Positions 34,586-43,925 are shown, counted from the first letter of the stretch. The stretch: DNA of 64,000 nt from Bacteroides timonensis (GCF_000513195.1 NZ_CBVI010000015.1:36192-100191); one strand, 5' to 3'. Numbers and translations are program-made. Notes: generated by a model not told the origin, from the letters alone.

Positions 34586-34675
34586 TGCAAAAGATGCCAT
34601 CTTTTGATGTAAAACATGCCATCTAATGATGTTAAAGATGCCATCTTTTGTAGCGAAAGATGGCATCTTTTGTAT
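34586..34675. repeat. Intergenic array, four units, 22-bp period
   Basis: GATGCCATCT-type cores start at 34593, 34615 (first base changed), 34637 and 34659 (GATGGCATCT), exactly 22 bp apart. The last two units also form a hairpin (AAAGATGCCATCTTTT at 34634-34649 against AAAGATGGCATCTTTT at 34656-34671), a likely terminator for the upstream gene. The array lies between convergent genes. Confidence 0.85.
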
Positions 34676-34727
34676 GACAGGTCAGGGAGAACAGAGGAGA
34701 AGATAGTAATGAAAGGGGCGAAAGGTA

Positions 34728-35582
34728 TTAATCTTTCTGCTGATGCAGTATAATCATCACCACTTCGCTGGGCGCAAAGAGCCGGATATTCTTATTGGAT
34801 GTACCGATGCCATTGGTTATAATCATCGGTATGTGATGCGAGTTGTATTTCAATCCGGTACGGAAACGCTTGCCATAATGGGATGGAATGATCGGTGCGT
34901 ACAAGCCAAATAGAGTGACCTGCCCTCCATGAGTATGTCCGGCAAGTACGAGATCGGTATTCGTAATGGGAACATCTTCCGCATAGTCAGGCGTATGCGT
35001 CAGCAGAATGACAAAATCATCGGGTGAAAGTCCAAGTGTGGGAGATGTGCCATTCTTCTTTAAATTGAAAGGATTGCGCACGCCGGCAATCAAAATTTCG
35101 TCTCCATTCCGTCTCAAAGTATCTACTTTATGTTCCAGCAAGTGCATACCGTACTTCTGCAATTCACGTACAATATCATCATAACAGGCTTCATAGTCAT
35201 TATTGCCCAGTACGACATACGTCCCCATCGGTGTTTTCACCCCGGACAGGGCAGCCAAAAGGGGCTGAACATATTCGCAACCTTCATGCAAGTCACCACC
35301 TATCAACAAAGCATCTGCATGCTGGCTATTGAGCAACTTGACTAAATTGGCCAGTCCCTTCTCTTTGAAAAGACTTCTATAATGCAAGTCGGATATAAAA
35401 GCAATACGAAAACCATCGAAAGCGGTCGGTACATCGGGATGGGTAAATTCATAAGTCCTTATCCGGCTGATGCCTTTATATCCGGAATCGGACTTGGAAG
35501 ACGAAAACATACTGCTACCCGACTTACAGGAAGAAAAGAATAGTAAGGAAAGGACGCATATATAAAATAAATTCTTCATCAT
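34728..35582 (-). CDS. Lipoprotein metallophosphoesterase (YkuE-like)
   Basis: The 284-residue protein has a signal peptide with the lipobox FSSC. A calcineurin-like phosphoesterase domain follows: FISDLHYRS, LIGGDLHEG, VLGNNDYE, LTHTPDYAED and LAGHTHGGQV, the complete dimetal set. It resembles YkuE/YaeI phosphodiesterases that act on phospholipid or lipid-A-type substrates at the membrane. The start at ATG 35582 was chosen over a TTG two codons earlier. A divergent promoter pair lies in the gap to menA. Confidence 0.88.
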   Translation of the reverse strand: MMKNLFYICVLSLLFFSSCKSGSSMFSSSKSDSGYKGISRIRTYEFTHPDVPTAFDGFRIAFISDLHYRSLFKEKGLANLVKLLNSQHADALLIGGDLHEGCEYVQPLLAALSGVKTPMGTYVVLGNNDYEACYDDIVRELQKYGMHLLEHKVDTLRRNGDEILIAGVRNPFNLKKNGTSPTLGLSPDDFVILLTHTPDYAEDVPITNTDLVLAGHTHGGQVTLFGLYAPIIPSHYGKRFRTGLKYNSHHIPMIITNGIGTSNKNIRLFAPSEVVMIILHQQKD

Positions 35583-35635
35583 AGGCAAGTATATTATTCA
35601 TCGCAAATGAGCACATTATTCATCATAAACGAACA

Positions 35636-35643
35636 CAAAGATA
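35636..35643 (-). promoter_or_regulatory. -7 element for the metallophosphoesterase gene
   Basis: TATCTTTG on the minus strand, 54 bp before the start codon, with a TTTG at roughly the -33 spacing. Confidence 0.5.
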
Positions 35644-35654
35644 GGCATTTTCTG

Positions 35655-35662
35655 TATCTTTG
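35655..35662 (+). promoter_or_regulatory. -7 element for menA
   Basis: TATCTTTG on the plus strand, 43 bp before the menA ATG. It is 12 bp from the opposing -7 element, so the two divergent promoters are interleaved. Confidence 0.5.
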
Positions 35663-35704
35663 CTACAAAATTGATAAATGAAAACTTACTTCTAAAACCG
35701 GAAT

Positions 35705-36610
35705 ATGAAAGAGATCAAACAGAATTCCCCCCGTGCATGGCTCCTTGCAGCCCGTCCCAAAACCTTGACGGGAGCTATCATTCCTGTGCTGATAGGTACT
35801 TCACTGGCATTTGCCGATGGACAATTCAAAATTGTTCCCGCTCTGCTGTGTATGCTCTTTGCCTGCGGTATGCAGATCGCCGCCAACTTCATCAACGACC
35901 TCTTCGACTTCCTGAAAGGTACCGACCGTACCGACCGCCTGGGGCCGGAACGTGCCTGCGCACAAGGCTGGATTACACCGGAAGCCATGAAAGTGGGAAT
36001 CGGTGTCATTGTCATTCTTTCCTGTATTTCCGGTCTCGGACTGCTATACACAAGTTGGGGAGAACTGCCCCATGGAGGATGGGAACTCATTGTGCTGGGA
36101 GTATTCTGCGTAATATTTGCCTTTCTTTATACCACCATCCTCTCCTATCAAGGTTGGGGCGACTTACTGGTGCTGATATTCTTCGGCTTTGTTCCGGTAG
36201 GCGGTACATACTATGTGCAGGCATATACATTCACCCCAAACGTCATCATTGCTTCGCTCATCAGCGGACTGGTAATAGATACCTTATTAGTTGTGAACAA
36301 TTATCGCGACCGCGATCAGGATGCCCTCAGCGGAAAACGTACGCTCATCGTCCGTTTCGGAGAACCTTTCGGCAGATACCTTTACCTCTGGCTCGGCATC
36401 ATCGCGACGTTGCTTTGCTTCTGGTTTGCCCAAGGCTGGAACTATGCAGGTATCTTCATGCCTTTCACCTACCTTTATTTCCACGTAACTACCTGGAAAC
36501 ACATGGTAAAGATACGAAGCGGTAAAAAATTAAACAGCATACTGGGCGAGACTTCGCGCAATATGCTGTTTATGGGGATTCTTCTTAGTGTGATAATAAT
36601 AATAAAATGA
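35705..36610 (+). CDS. menA: 1,4-dihydroxy-2-naphthoate polyprenyltransferase
   Basis: The 301-residue UbiA-superfamily enzyme prenylates 1,4-dihydroxy-2-naphthoate in menaquinone synthesis in the inner membrane. About 8-9 membrane helices are present. The two aspartate-rich motifs are NFINDLFDFLKGTDRTDR and NNYRDRDQDALSGKRTL, and the N-terminal RPKTLTGAIIPVLIGT is typical of MenA. Its stop codon lies inside the left arm of a 16-bp inverted repeat shared with the convergent rfbB end. Confidence 0.93.
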   Translation: MKEIKQNSPRAWLLAARPKTLTGAIIPVLIGTSLAFADGQFKIVPALLCMLFACGMQIAANFINDLFDFLKGTDRTDRLGPERACAQGWITPEAMKVGIGVIVILSCISGLGLLYTSWGELPHGGWELIVLGVFCVIFAFLYTTILSYQGWGDLLVLIFFGFVPVGGTYYVQAYTFTPNVIIASLISGLVIDTLLVVNNYRDRDQDALSGKRTLIVRFGEPFGRYLYLWLGIIATLLCFWFAQGWNYAGIFMPFTYLYFHVTTWKHMVKIRSGKKLNSILGETSRNMLFMGILLSVIIIIK

Positions 36611-36679
36611 TAGAGTGATAGAGTGATAATGGAAAGTTACATCACTTTATCATCCTATCATTTTATCACTCTATCATTT
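36605..36679. terminator. Bidirectional 16-bp inverted repeat between menA and rfbB
   Basis: AAATGATAGAGTGATA at 36605-36620 is the perfect complement of TATCACTCTATCATTT at 36664-36679. The arms include the stop codons of both convergent genes. The 43-nt interior contains a partial third copy of the motif. Confidence 0.65.
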
Positions 36680-37813
36680 CTTTCCGTACATCTTCTCGTA
36701 ATAGTGCTGATAATCACCGCTGGTTACTTCTTCCACCCAGTCCTGATTATTCAGATACCACTCGATAGTCTTCACGATACCGTCTTCGAATTTCGTTTCG
36801 GGATACCAGCCCAAAGCGGCAGTGATCTTTGCCGGATCGATGGCATAGCGCTGGTCATGGCCGAGACGGTCTTTCACGAAGGTAATCAGGTCTTCATTAA
36901 TCCAGCTGATATCAATCTGACCGTCTTCATCCTTCACTTTCTTCTTCAGCACTTCACGATATTCCGGTTTCTCTGTCATCAATCGGTGGATAGTGGCAAT
37001 AGTTAACTTCACGATTTCGAGGTTGGTCTTTTCATTATGACCGCCTACATTGTACACTTCACCTTCTACGCCTTCGCGAACTACCAGGTCGATAGCTTTG
37101 CAGTGGTCTTCCACATACAACCAGTCGCGCACATTGCTACCGTCACCATAAACAGGAAGCTTCTTTCCTTCCAGAATATTCTTGATAATCAGCGGAATCA
37201 GCTTTTCGGGGAAATGATACGGACCGTAGTTATTGGAGCAGCGGGTAATGGTTACCGGCATCTTATACGTATCATGATAAGCCATAACCACCATATCGGC
37301 ACTTGTCTTGGAAGCACTGTAAGGACTGTGTGGGCAAAGCGGAGTTTGCTCTGTGAAGTATCCTTCGGCACCCAATGAGCCATATACTTCATCGGTAGAA
37401 ACCTGATGATAGCGTACACCTTTGCGCCAGGTAGGATAACCATTTTCATCCTTACCCGTCACCCAGGCACGACGCGCTGCATCCAGCAGATTCTGCGTAC
37501 CCAGAATGTTAGTAACCAGGAAAAGCTGCGGATTTTCAATACTGCGGTCTACATGACTTTCAGCGGCAAAGTTCACCACATAGTCGAATTTGAACTTGGC
37601 AAACAGTTCGTCAGCCAATACACGGTCGCAAATGTCACCCTTCACGAAGATACAACGTTCATCATCAATGTCTTTGGCGATGGTACCGAGGTTGCCGGCA
37701 TAAGTCAAAGCATCCAGTATCACAAGTTTGACATCATCATGCTTTGCCAGAATGTGCTTGATATAATTCGCGCCGATAAACCCGGCTGCACCGGTTACGA
37801 GATAAGTCTTCAT
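36674..37813 (-). CDS. rfbB: dTDP-glucose 4,6-dehydratase
   Basis: The 379-residue extended SDR enzyme makes dTDP-4-keto-6-deoxy-D-glucose. Signatures: VTGAAGFIGANYIKHIL (NAD-binding GxxGxxG), FAAESHVDRSIENP, STDEVYGSLGAEGYFTE, SPYSASKTSADMVVMAYHDTY with the catalytic YxxxK, RCSNNYGPYHFPEKLIPL and VYGDGSNVRDWLYVEDHCKAI. It contains a roughly 20-residue insert after NILGTQNLLDAARRAW that is common in Bacteroidetes versions. It lies 36 bp downstream of rfbA. The product feeds RfbC at 5867. Confidence 0.95.
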   Translation of the reverse strand: MKTYLVTGAAGFIGANYIKHILAKHDDVKLVILDALTYAGNLGTIAKDIDDERCIFVKGDICDRVLADELFAKFKFDYVVNFAAESHVDRSIENPQLFLVTNILGTQNLLDAARRAWVTGKDENGYPTWRKGVRYHQVSTDEVYGSLGAEGYFTEQTPLCPHSPYSASKTSADMVVMAYHDTYKMPVTITRCSNNYGPYHFPEKLIPLIIKNILEGKKLPVYGDGSNVRDWLYVEDHCKAIDLVVREGVEGEVYNVGGHNEKTNLEIVKLTIATIHRLMTEKPEYREVLKKKVKDEDGQIDISWINEDLITFVKDRLGHDQRYAIDPAKITAALGWYPETKFEDGIVKTIEWYLNNQDWVEEVTSGDYQHYYEKMYGKK

Positions 37814-37849
37814 TGATTTATGATTTATAATTTATGATTTATGATTTTC

Positions 37850-38722
37850 TCAACGGTGGGAATTGGCAAGTTCCATCAGGTATGTACCGTATTCCGTTTT
37901 GCCGAGTTGTTCACCAAGACGATATAACTGATCGGCATCTATCCAACCTTTGCGCCAGGCTATTTCTTCGATACAGCTGACGCGGAAACCTTGTCGGTTC
38001 TGTATGGTAGCCACAAAGTTGCTTGCTTCCAACAGACTGTCACAGTTACCCGTATCGAGCCATGCGAAACCACGGCCGAAGATTTCTACTTTCAGTGTAC
38101 CTTCATCCAGATACAAGCGGTTAAGATCGGTGATTTCATATTCGCCACGGGCAGATGGTTTCAAAGCGGCAGCCTTGGCAGTGACAGTAGAGTCATAGAA
38201 ATAAAGACCGGGCACGGCATAGTTGCTTTTGGGTTGCGCAGGCTTCTCTTCGAGCGAAATGGCTTTGCCGTCGGCATCGAATTCCACCACGCCATAGGCA
38301 CGCGGGTCCTTTACATAATAGCCGAAGATACATGCGCCTTTCTCTATGGAAGCTGCACGCTTCAGCATAGCAGAGAAACCTTGACCGTAGAACATATTAT
38401 CACCTAGGATAAGACATCCCGGTTCACCGTTCAAAAACTCGGCACCCAGAACAAAAGCCTGTGCCAGTCCGTTGGGTTTCTCCTGTATCTTATAAGAGAA
38501 GGACATTCCGAGTTCTTCACCCGTACCGAGCAATTCGCGAAACATGGGTAAGTCACGTGGAGTGGAAATAATCAACACTTCGCGTATCCCCGCCAACATA
38601 AGCGTGGAAAGCGGATAGTAAATCATCGGCTTGTCATAAACCGGCATAATCTGCTTGGAAATAGCCTTTGATAAGGGGTAAAGGCGGGTGGCGCTACCAC
38701 CGGCAAGAATAATTCCTTTCAT
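37850..38722 (-). CDS. rfbA: Glucose-1-phosphate thymidylyltransferase
   Basis: The 290-residue nucleotidyltransferase converts glucose-1-phosphate and dTTP to dTDP-glucose. Motifs: [75 protein letters not shown] and [17 protein letters not shown]. Length is normal. A promoter with TATATTTG lies 26 bp upstream and the gene is followed by rfbB in the same transcript. Confidence 0.95.
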   Translation of the reverse strand: MKGIILAGGSATRLYPLSKAISKQIMPVYDKPMIYYPLSTLMLAGIREVLIISTPRDLPMFRELLGTGEELGMSFSYKIQEKPNGLAQAFVLGAEFLNGEPGCLILGDNMFYGQGFSAMLKRAASIEKGACIFGYYVKDPRAYGVVEFDADGKAISLEEKPAQPKSNYAVPGLYFYDSTVTAKAAALKPSARGEYEITDLNRLYLDEGTLKVEIFGRGFAWLDTGNCDSLLEASNFVATIQNRQGFRVSCIEEIAWRKGWIDADQLYRLGEQLGKTEYGTYLMELANSHR

Positions 38723-38747
38723 ATTTCAGTTCTTTTTTCGGTTGATA

Positions 38748-38755
38748 CAAATATA
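38748..38755 (-). promoter_or_regulatory. -7 element of the rfbAB operon
   Basis: TATATTTG on the minus strand, with a TTG 22 bp upstream, matches the Bacteroides promoter form. Confidence 0.55.
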
Positions 38756-38870
38756 GAATAAAATAAGAAGGAGGACCAAGCCCCACGGCTCTCAATTTGC
38801 TATTCAGGTCGCAAAGATAATGCAAAGCAAATGTAGTACAAAATAATTTAATTTATTTTTAGGAGCTTTC

Positions 38871-39362
38871 TCAACCTGCCAACTCTATTACTTCAAGATC
38901 CTTGAACACTCCATTGTCAATAATGAAACGTACCATTGTGCGTACCTTATGGAATCCGGACATGCCTGCAGCACCCGGATTGATGTGCAGCATATCCAGT
39001 GTTTTGTCATACTTCACCTTCAATATATGAGAATGTCCGCTAATGAAAAGTTTGGGCGGACGCACCAGAATGCTTCCCCGTATGGAAGGATCGTAATTGC
39101 CCGGATAGCCGCCAATGTGTTTTATCAGCACTTCGGCACCGTCAACAGTAAAACGGCTGATTTGCGGATAAACCTGACGGATGTTTTGCCCGTCAATGTT
39201 GCCATACACGGCACGGAAAGGACGGAATGCCGCCAACTTCTGCGCCACTTCCAGCGAACCGATGTCACCGGCATGCCAGATTTCATCACACGTTTCGAAA
39301 TATTGCAGATACTTTTCATCCCAATATCCGTGTGTATCGGATAATAAACCAACTTTTGTCAT
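38871..39362 (-). CDS. YfcE/MJ0936-type metallophosphoesterase
   Basis: A 163-residue phosphodiesterase with GLLSDTHGYWD, IWHAGDIGS, VYGNIDG, IKHIGGYPG and ISGHSHI, the compact dimetal site of the YfcE family. It is cytoplasmic. The physiological substrate of such proteins is usually unknown. It is divergent from ppk1, and the two promoters practically overlap. Confidence 0.87.
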   Translation of the reverse strand: MTKVGLLSDTHGYWDEKYLQYFETCDEIWHAGDIGSLEVAQKLAAFRPFRAVYGNIDGQNIRQVYPQISRFTVDGAEVLIKHIGGYPGNYDPSIRGSILVRPPKLFISGHSHILKVKYDKTLDMLHINPGAAGMSGFHKVRTMVRFIIDNGVFKDLEVIELAG

Positions 39363-39368
39363 CTTTCT

Positions 39369-39400
39369 TTTGTTTATCTGTGCAAAGGTAACTATATTTG
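39369..39400 (+). promoter_or_regulatory. ppk1 promoter
   Basis: TTTG at 39369-39372, a 20-nt spacer and TATATTTG at 39393-39400 match the Bacteroides consensus well. The start codon is only 11 bp beyond, so the 5' leader must be very short. On the minus strand TACCTTTG at 39383-39390 is the candidate -7 element of the divergent phosphoesterase. Confidence 0.7.
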
Positions 39401-39411
39401 GGCAAATCTTG

Positions 39412-41487
39412 ATGAGTATGGAAAACCAATATCAATATTTTAAACGGGACATTAGTTGGCTGTCATTCAATTACCGTGTTCTGTTGGAAGCGGAAGATGA
39501 CACCTTGCCTCTGTATGAACGCATTAACTTTATATCCATTTATTCTTCCAACCTGGAAGAATTCTACAAAATACGTGTTGCCGACCATAAAGCAATAGCT
39601 ACCGGTGCCGCACAAAGTGACGAGGAAACCGTACAGTCTACCATCGAACTGGTGGATGCGATAAACCTTGAAGTAAACCGGCAAATGGAGGACCGTATCC
39701 GTATCTACGAGCAAAAGATACTTCCTGCCCTGAAGAAAAATCATATCATTTTCTATCAGAGCCGAAATGTGGAACCCTTCCATCACGACTTCGTGCGACG
39801 TTTCTTCCGGGAAGAAATTTTCCCGTTCCTGCAACCTGTGCCGGTGTCCAAGGACAAGGTCATTTCGTTTCTGCGCGATAACCGTCTGTATCTTGCCGTC
39901 CGTCTTCAACAGAAAGGATTGCCGCCCGGTGCTCCGGGACGTACGCAATATTTCGTAATGAAACAGCCGTACAGCAAAGTACCACGTTTCATAGAGTTAC
40001 CCAAAGTAGGAAACAACTATTATCTGATGTTCATAGAGGATATCATCAAGGCTAATCTGGATGTTATCTTCCCGGGCTATGATGTAGAAAGCAGTTATTG
40101 CATCAAGATTTCGCGCGATGCGGATATACTGATAGACGATGCCGCCAACACTTCCGAAATCATCGAACAGGTAAAGACAAAAGTAAAGAAACGCAAGATA
40201 GGAGATGTGTGCCGCTTTGTGTACGACCGTGCCATGCCGCAGGATTTTCTTGATTTCCTGGTAGACGCTTTCCATATCGACCGCCGGGAGTTGGTTCCGG
40301 GAGACAAGCATCTCAACCTGGAAGACTTGCGCCATTTGCCTAATCCCAACCCCAATATACACCCTATACGGAAGCCGCAACCGATGAAGATAAACTGTCT
40401 GGATGAACGGGAATCCATATTCCGCTATGTGGAGAAAAAGGATTTGCTGTTACATTATCCTTACCATTCATTCGAACATTTCATCCACTTCCTGTACGAA
40501 GCCGTACACGAACCTACCGTGCGTGAAATCATGGTAACACAATACCGGGTTGCCGAGAACTCCGCTGTAATCAATACTCTGATAGCTGCCGCACAGAATG
40601 GCAAAAAGGTTACTGTTTTTGTGGAACTGAAAGCCCGCTTCGACGAAGAAAACAACCTTGCCACTGCTGAAATGATGAAAGCTTCGGGCATTAATATCAT
40701 ATATAGTATTCCTAAATTAAAGGTACATGCCAAGGTCGCCCTCGTCCTTCGGCGCGACGCGGAAGGGAAGAAACTAACCAGTTATGCCTATATCAGCACC
40801 GGTAACTTCAATGAAAAGACTGCTACACTCTACGCAGACAGTGGTCTATTTACCTGTAACCGAATCATCGTGAACGATCTGTACAACTTGTTCCGTACCC
40901 TTCAAGGCAAAGAAAACCTGAAATTCCATCGCTTACTGGTAGCCCGTTTTAACCTGATACCGGAACTGAACCGTCTGATTGATCATGAAATGGAACTGGC
41001 GAAAAAAGGAAAAGTCGGTCGCATCATACTAAAGATGAATGCACTGCAAGATCCTACCATGATAAACCGTCTGTATGAAGCCTCACAAGCCGGTGTGGAA
41101 ATAGACCTGATTGTCCGTGGCATCTGCTGCCTGATACCGGGGCAAACATACAGTCGTAACATTCGTGTCACACGTATTGTGGATACATTTCTGGAACACG
41201 CGCGTATATGGTATTTCGGTAATGGAGGAAATCCGAAACTATTCCTCGGCTCACCGGACTGGATGCGGCGTAATCTGTACCGTCGCATCGAGGCCGTCAC
41301 CCCCATACTGGACCCGGATGCAAAACAGGAATTGATAGATATGCTTTCTATCCAGCTCTCAGATAAGCGTAAAGCCTGTTTTGTAGATGAGAATCTGCGT
41401 AACTGTTGGAAATCAGCTCATCCACAAAAGGAAAAAGTACGTTCACAATATACTTTTTATGAATACCTGAAGGAGAAAACCGAATAG
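39412..41487 (+). CDS. ppk1: Polyphosphate kinase 1
   Basis: With start at ATG 39412 (or 39418) the protein has 691 residues, the usual PPK1 size. It polymerises phosphate from ATP to polyphosphate. The N-terminal segment YFKRDISWLSFNYRVLLEAED is diagnostic. YSNLEEFYKIRVADH, KLKVHAKVALVLRR with the autophosphorylated His, YISTGNFNEKTATLYADSGLFTCN and YFGNGGNPKLFLGSPDWMRRNLYRRIE follow. The frame extends upstream to 39181 across the divergent gene, and those extra residues are not PPK-like. A phosphate transporter gene follows 84 bp later. Confidence 0.95.
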   Translation: MSMENQYQYFKRDISWLSFNYRVLLEAEDDTLPLYERINFISIYSSNLEEFYKIRVADHKAIATGAAQSDEETVQSTIELVDAINLEVNRQMEDRIRIYEQKILPALKKNHIIFYQSRNVEPFHHDFVRRFFREEIFPFLQPVPVSKDKVISFLRDNRLYLAVRLQQKGLPPGAPGRTQYFVMKQPYSKVPRFIELPKVGNNYYLMFIEDIIKANLDVIFPGYDVESSYCIKISRDADILIDDAANTSEIIEQVKTKVKKRKIGDVCRFVYDRAMPQDFLDFLVDAFHIDRRELVPGDKHLNLEDLRHLPNPNPNIHPIRKPQPMKINCLDERESIFRYVEKKDLLLHYPYHSFEHFIHFLYEAVHEPTVREIMVTQYRVAENSAVINTLIAAAQNGKKVTVFVELKARFDEENNLATAEMMKASGINIIYSIPKLKVHAKVALVLRRDAEGKKLTSYAYISTGNFNEKTATLYADSGLFTCNRIIVNDLYNLFRTLQGKENLKFHRLLVARFNLIPELNRLIDHEMELAKKGKVGRIILKMNALQDPTMINRLYEASQAGVEIDLIVRGICCLIPGQTYSRNIRVTRIVDTFLEHARIWYFGNGGNPKLFLGSPDWMRRNLYRRIEAVTPILDPDAKQELIDMLSIQLSDKRKACFVDENLRNCWKSAHPQKEKVRSQYTFYEYLKEKTE

Positions 41488-41571
41488 TTTTGTAACATCT
41501 ATGTAATATGTATGACATTTCTCTGCAACACGATTTACGTTCCTTTGCAGCCAGAAATAAAATACATTATT

Positions 41572-43815
41572 ATGGAAACTATTTATCTATGCATTGTCAT
41601 CTTCCTGTTCGTCCTTGCGGCGTTCGACCTCATTGTGGGCGTCAGTAATGATGCGGTCAATTTCTTAAACTCGGCTGTCGGAGCAAAGGCAGCATCTTTC
41701 AAAACCATGCTTTTTATAGCCGGGGTTGGTGTATTCATCGGAGCGGCGATGTCCAATGGTATGATGGACATTGCCCGACATGGCATCTATCAGCCGCAAC
41801 ATTTCTACTTTGCCGAGATCATGTGCATCCTGCTGGCAGTCATGTTAACCGACGTTGTTTTGCTGGACGTTTTCAATACTATGGGAATGCCGACCTCCAC
41901 CACAGTCTCGATGGTGTTTGAATTACTGGGTGGTACCTTTGCCTTGGCTCTGATTAAAGCGCACAGTAATGATGCGATCGGTTTGGGTGATCTGATTAAT
42001 ACGGATAAGGCTCTATCTGTCATCATGGGTATTTTCCTATCCGTCGCCATCGCTTTCTTCTTCGGTATGTTGGTGCAGTGGCTGGCACGCGTCATCTTTA
42101 CTTTCAACTATACCAAAAAGATGAAGTACAGCATCGGGATTTTCGGAGGTATCGCCGCAACCTCTATCATTTATTTCATGCTCATCAAAGGATTAAAAGA
42201 CAGTTCATTCATGACAGCTGATAATAAGCATTGGATACAGGACAACACTGTAATGCTCATCAGCTGTTTTTTTGTATTCTTCACCATACTGATGCAAGTA
42301 CTGCACTGGCTGAAGGTGAATGTCTTCAAGATTGTAGTACTAATGGGTACTTTCGCCCTAGCTCTTGCTTTTGCCGGCAATGACCTGGTTAACTTTATCG
42401 GTGTACCTCTTGCCGGATATTCGTCTTTTATAGATTATACAACCAATGGAGCCGGCACAGATCCGGATGGTTTCCTGATGACTTCACTGCTGGGACCTGC
42501 CAAAACGCCGTGGTACTTCCTTTTCGGTGCAGGCGCTATCATGGTTTATGCCCTTTGCACTTCTAAAAAAGCGCACAATGTGATCAAAACGTCCGTTGAC
42601 CTTTCCCGCCAGGATGAAGGTGAAGAGAACTTCGGTAGTACCCCTATCGCCCGTACCTTGGTACGATTCAGCCTTACATTATCCAATGGAATTTCCAAAA
42701 TAATGCCCGAAAGTAGTAGACGGTGGCTCGATACTCGCTTTCGCAAAGACGAGGCCATCATTGCAGACGGTGGTGCATTCGACTTGGTTCGCGCTTCAAT
42801 AAATCTGGTATTGGCAGGTTTGCTCATTGCGCTGGGCACTTCATTGAAACTTCCCCTCTCCACCACTTACGTAACCTTCATGGTTGCTATGGGTACCTCA
42901 CTTGCCGACCGTGCTTGGGGACGCGATACCGCAGTATTCCGTATAACAGGCGTACTGAGCGTTATTGGTGGCTGGTTCATTACAGCCGGTGCCGCATTCA
43001 CCATCTGCTTCTTCGTAGCACTGGTTATTCACTTCGGGGGTACGGTTGCCATCATTGCATTGATCGGTCTGGCAGTGTTCTCCCTGATCCGCAGTCAGGT
43101 GATGTACAAGAAACGCAAAGCCAAAGAAAAAGGTAATGAAACCATCAAACAACTGATGCAGAGCAGTGACAACGAAGAGATTCTGGACTTATTGCGCAAA
43201 CATACCCGCGAAGAACTGGTGAAGATACTGGCATTTACTGAAGAAAATCTGGAGCGTACCGTAACCGCATTCCTGCACGAGAATCTCCGCGGATTGCGTC
43301 GCTCCATGGGATCGGTTAAATTCGAGAAGCAACTCATCAAACAGATGAAACGCACCGGAACCCTTGCCATGTGTCGTCTGGATAACAACACCGTATTAGA
43401 AAAAGGTCTTTATTATTATCAAGGCAATGATTTTGCCAGCGAACTGGTTTATAGTATCGGACGACTTTGCGAACCCTGCCTTGAACATATCGATAATAAC
43501 TTCAAGCCACTGGATGCCATTCAAAAAGGTGAGTTCTCTGACGTTACGGAAGATATAATCTACTTATTACAAGTTTGCCGTCACAAGATGGAAAATAACG
43601 ATTATGAAAGCTTTGAGAATGAACTCCGGAAAGCGAATGATCTGAACGGACAATTATCGCACCTGAAGCGTGAAGAGTTACAACGCATTCAAAGTCAGGC
43701 CGGCAGCATCAAGGTCAGCATGGTTTATCTGACAATGATACAGGAAGCCCAGAACGTTGTTACTTATACAATCAACCTGATGAAGGTCAGTCGCAAGTTC
43801 CAACTGACGGAATAA
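41572..43815 (+). CDS. PiT-family phosphate transporter with PhoU-like C-terminal domain
   Basis: A 747-residue protein with start at ATG 41572. Two PiT repeats carry the signatures GVSNDAVNFLNSAVGAKAA near the start and FAGNDLVNFIGVPLAGY in the middle, with about 10-12 membrane helices. From about residue 515 the chain becomes soluble and helical (KEKGNETIKQLMQSSDNEEILDLL...IQEAQNVVTYTINLMKVSRKFQL), resembling PhoU. PhoU-like domains regulate phosphate uptake, so this would be a self-regulated transporter. The ppk1 neighbour links uptake with polyphosphate storage. A double hairpin follows. Confidence 0.9.
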   Translation: METIYLCIVIFLFVLAAFDLIVGVSNDAVNFLNSAVGAKAASFKTMLFIAGVGVFIGAAMSNGMMDIARHGIYQPQHFYFAEIMCILLAVMLTDVVLLDVFNTMGMPTSTTVSMVFELLGGTFALALIKAHSNDAIGLGDLINTDKALSVIMGIFLSVAIAFFFGMLVQWLARVIFTFNYTKKMKYSIGIFGGIAATSIIYFMLIKGLKDSSFMTADNKHWIQDNTVMLISCFFVFFTILMQVLHWLKVNVFKIVVLMGTFALALAFAGNDLVNFIGVPLAGYSSFIDYTTNGAGTDPDGFLMTSLLGPAKTPWYFLFGAGAIMVYALCTSKKAHNVIKTSVDLSRQDEGEENFGSTPIARTLVRFSLTLSNGISKIMPESSRRWLDTRFRKDEAIIADGGAFDLVRASINLVLAGLLIALGTSLKLPLSTTYVTFMVAMGTSLADRAWGRDTAVFRITGVLSVIGGWFITAGAAFTICFFVALVIHFGGTVAIIALIGLAVFSLIRSQVMYKKRKAKEKGNETIKQLMQSSDNEEILDLLRKHTREELVKILAFTEENLERTVTAFLHENLRGLRRSMGSVKFEKQLIKQMKRTGTLAMCRLDNNTVLEKGLYYYQGNDFASELVYSIGRLCEPCLEHIDNNFKPLDAIQKGEFSDVTEDIIYLLQVCRHKMENNDYESFENELRKANDLNGQLSHLKREELQRIQSQAGSIKVSMVYLTMIQEAQNVVTYTINLMKVSRKFQLTE

Positions 43816-43905
43816 AAAACAGATGGTCTGTTCAATACGGACAGACCATCTGTAAATGCAAAGAGACCATCTATTCGAGTGAGTAGATGGTCTCTTTTGT
43901 TTCCC
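43816..43905. repeat. Intergenic array with two hairpins, four units, 21-22 bp period
   Basis: AGATGGTCT at 43821, AGACCATCT at 43843 and 43864, and AGATGGTCT at 43885 alternate in orientation. They pair as two hairpins with about 15-bp stems, the second ending in CTCTTTT. This is a probable bidirectional terminator and belongs to the same periodic class as the other arrays. Confidence 0.85.
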
Positions 43906-43925
43906 AACTAGGGAAAAATCGACAA

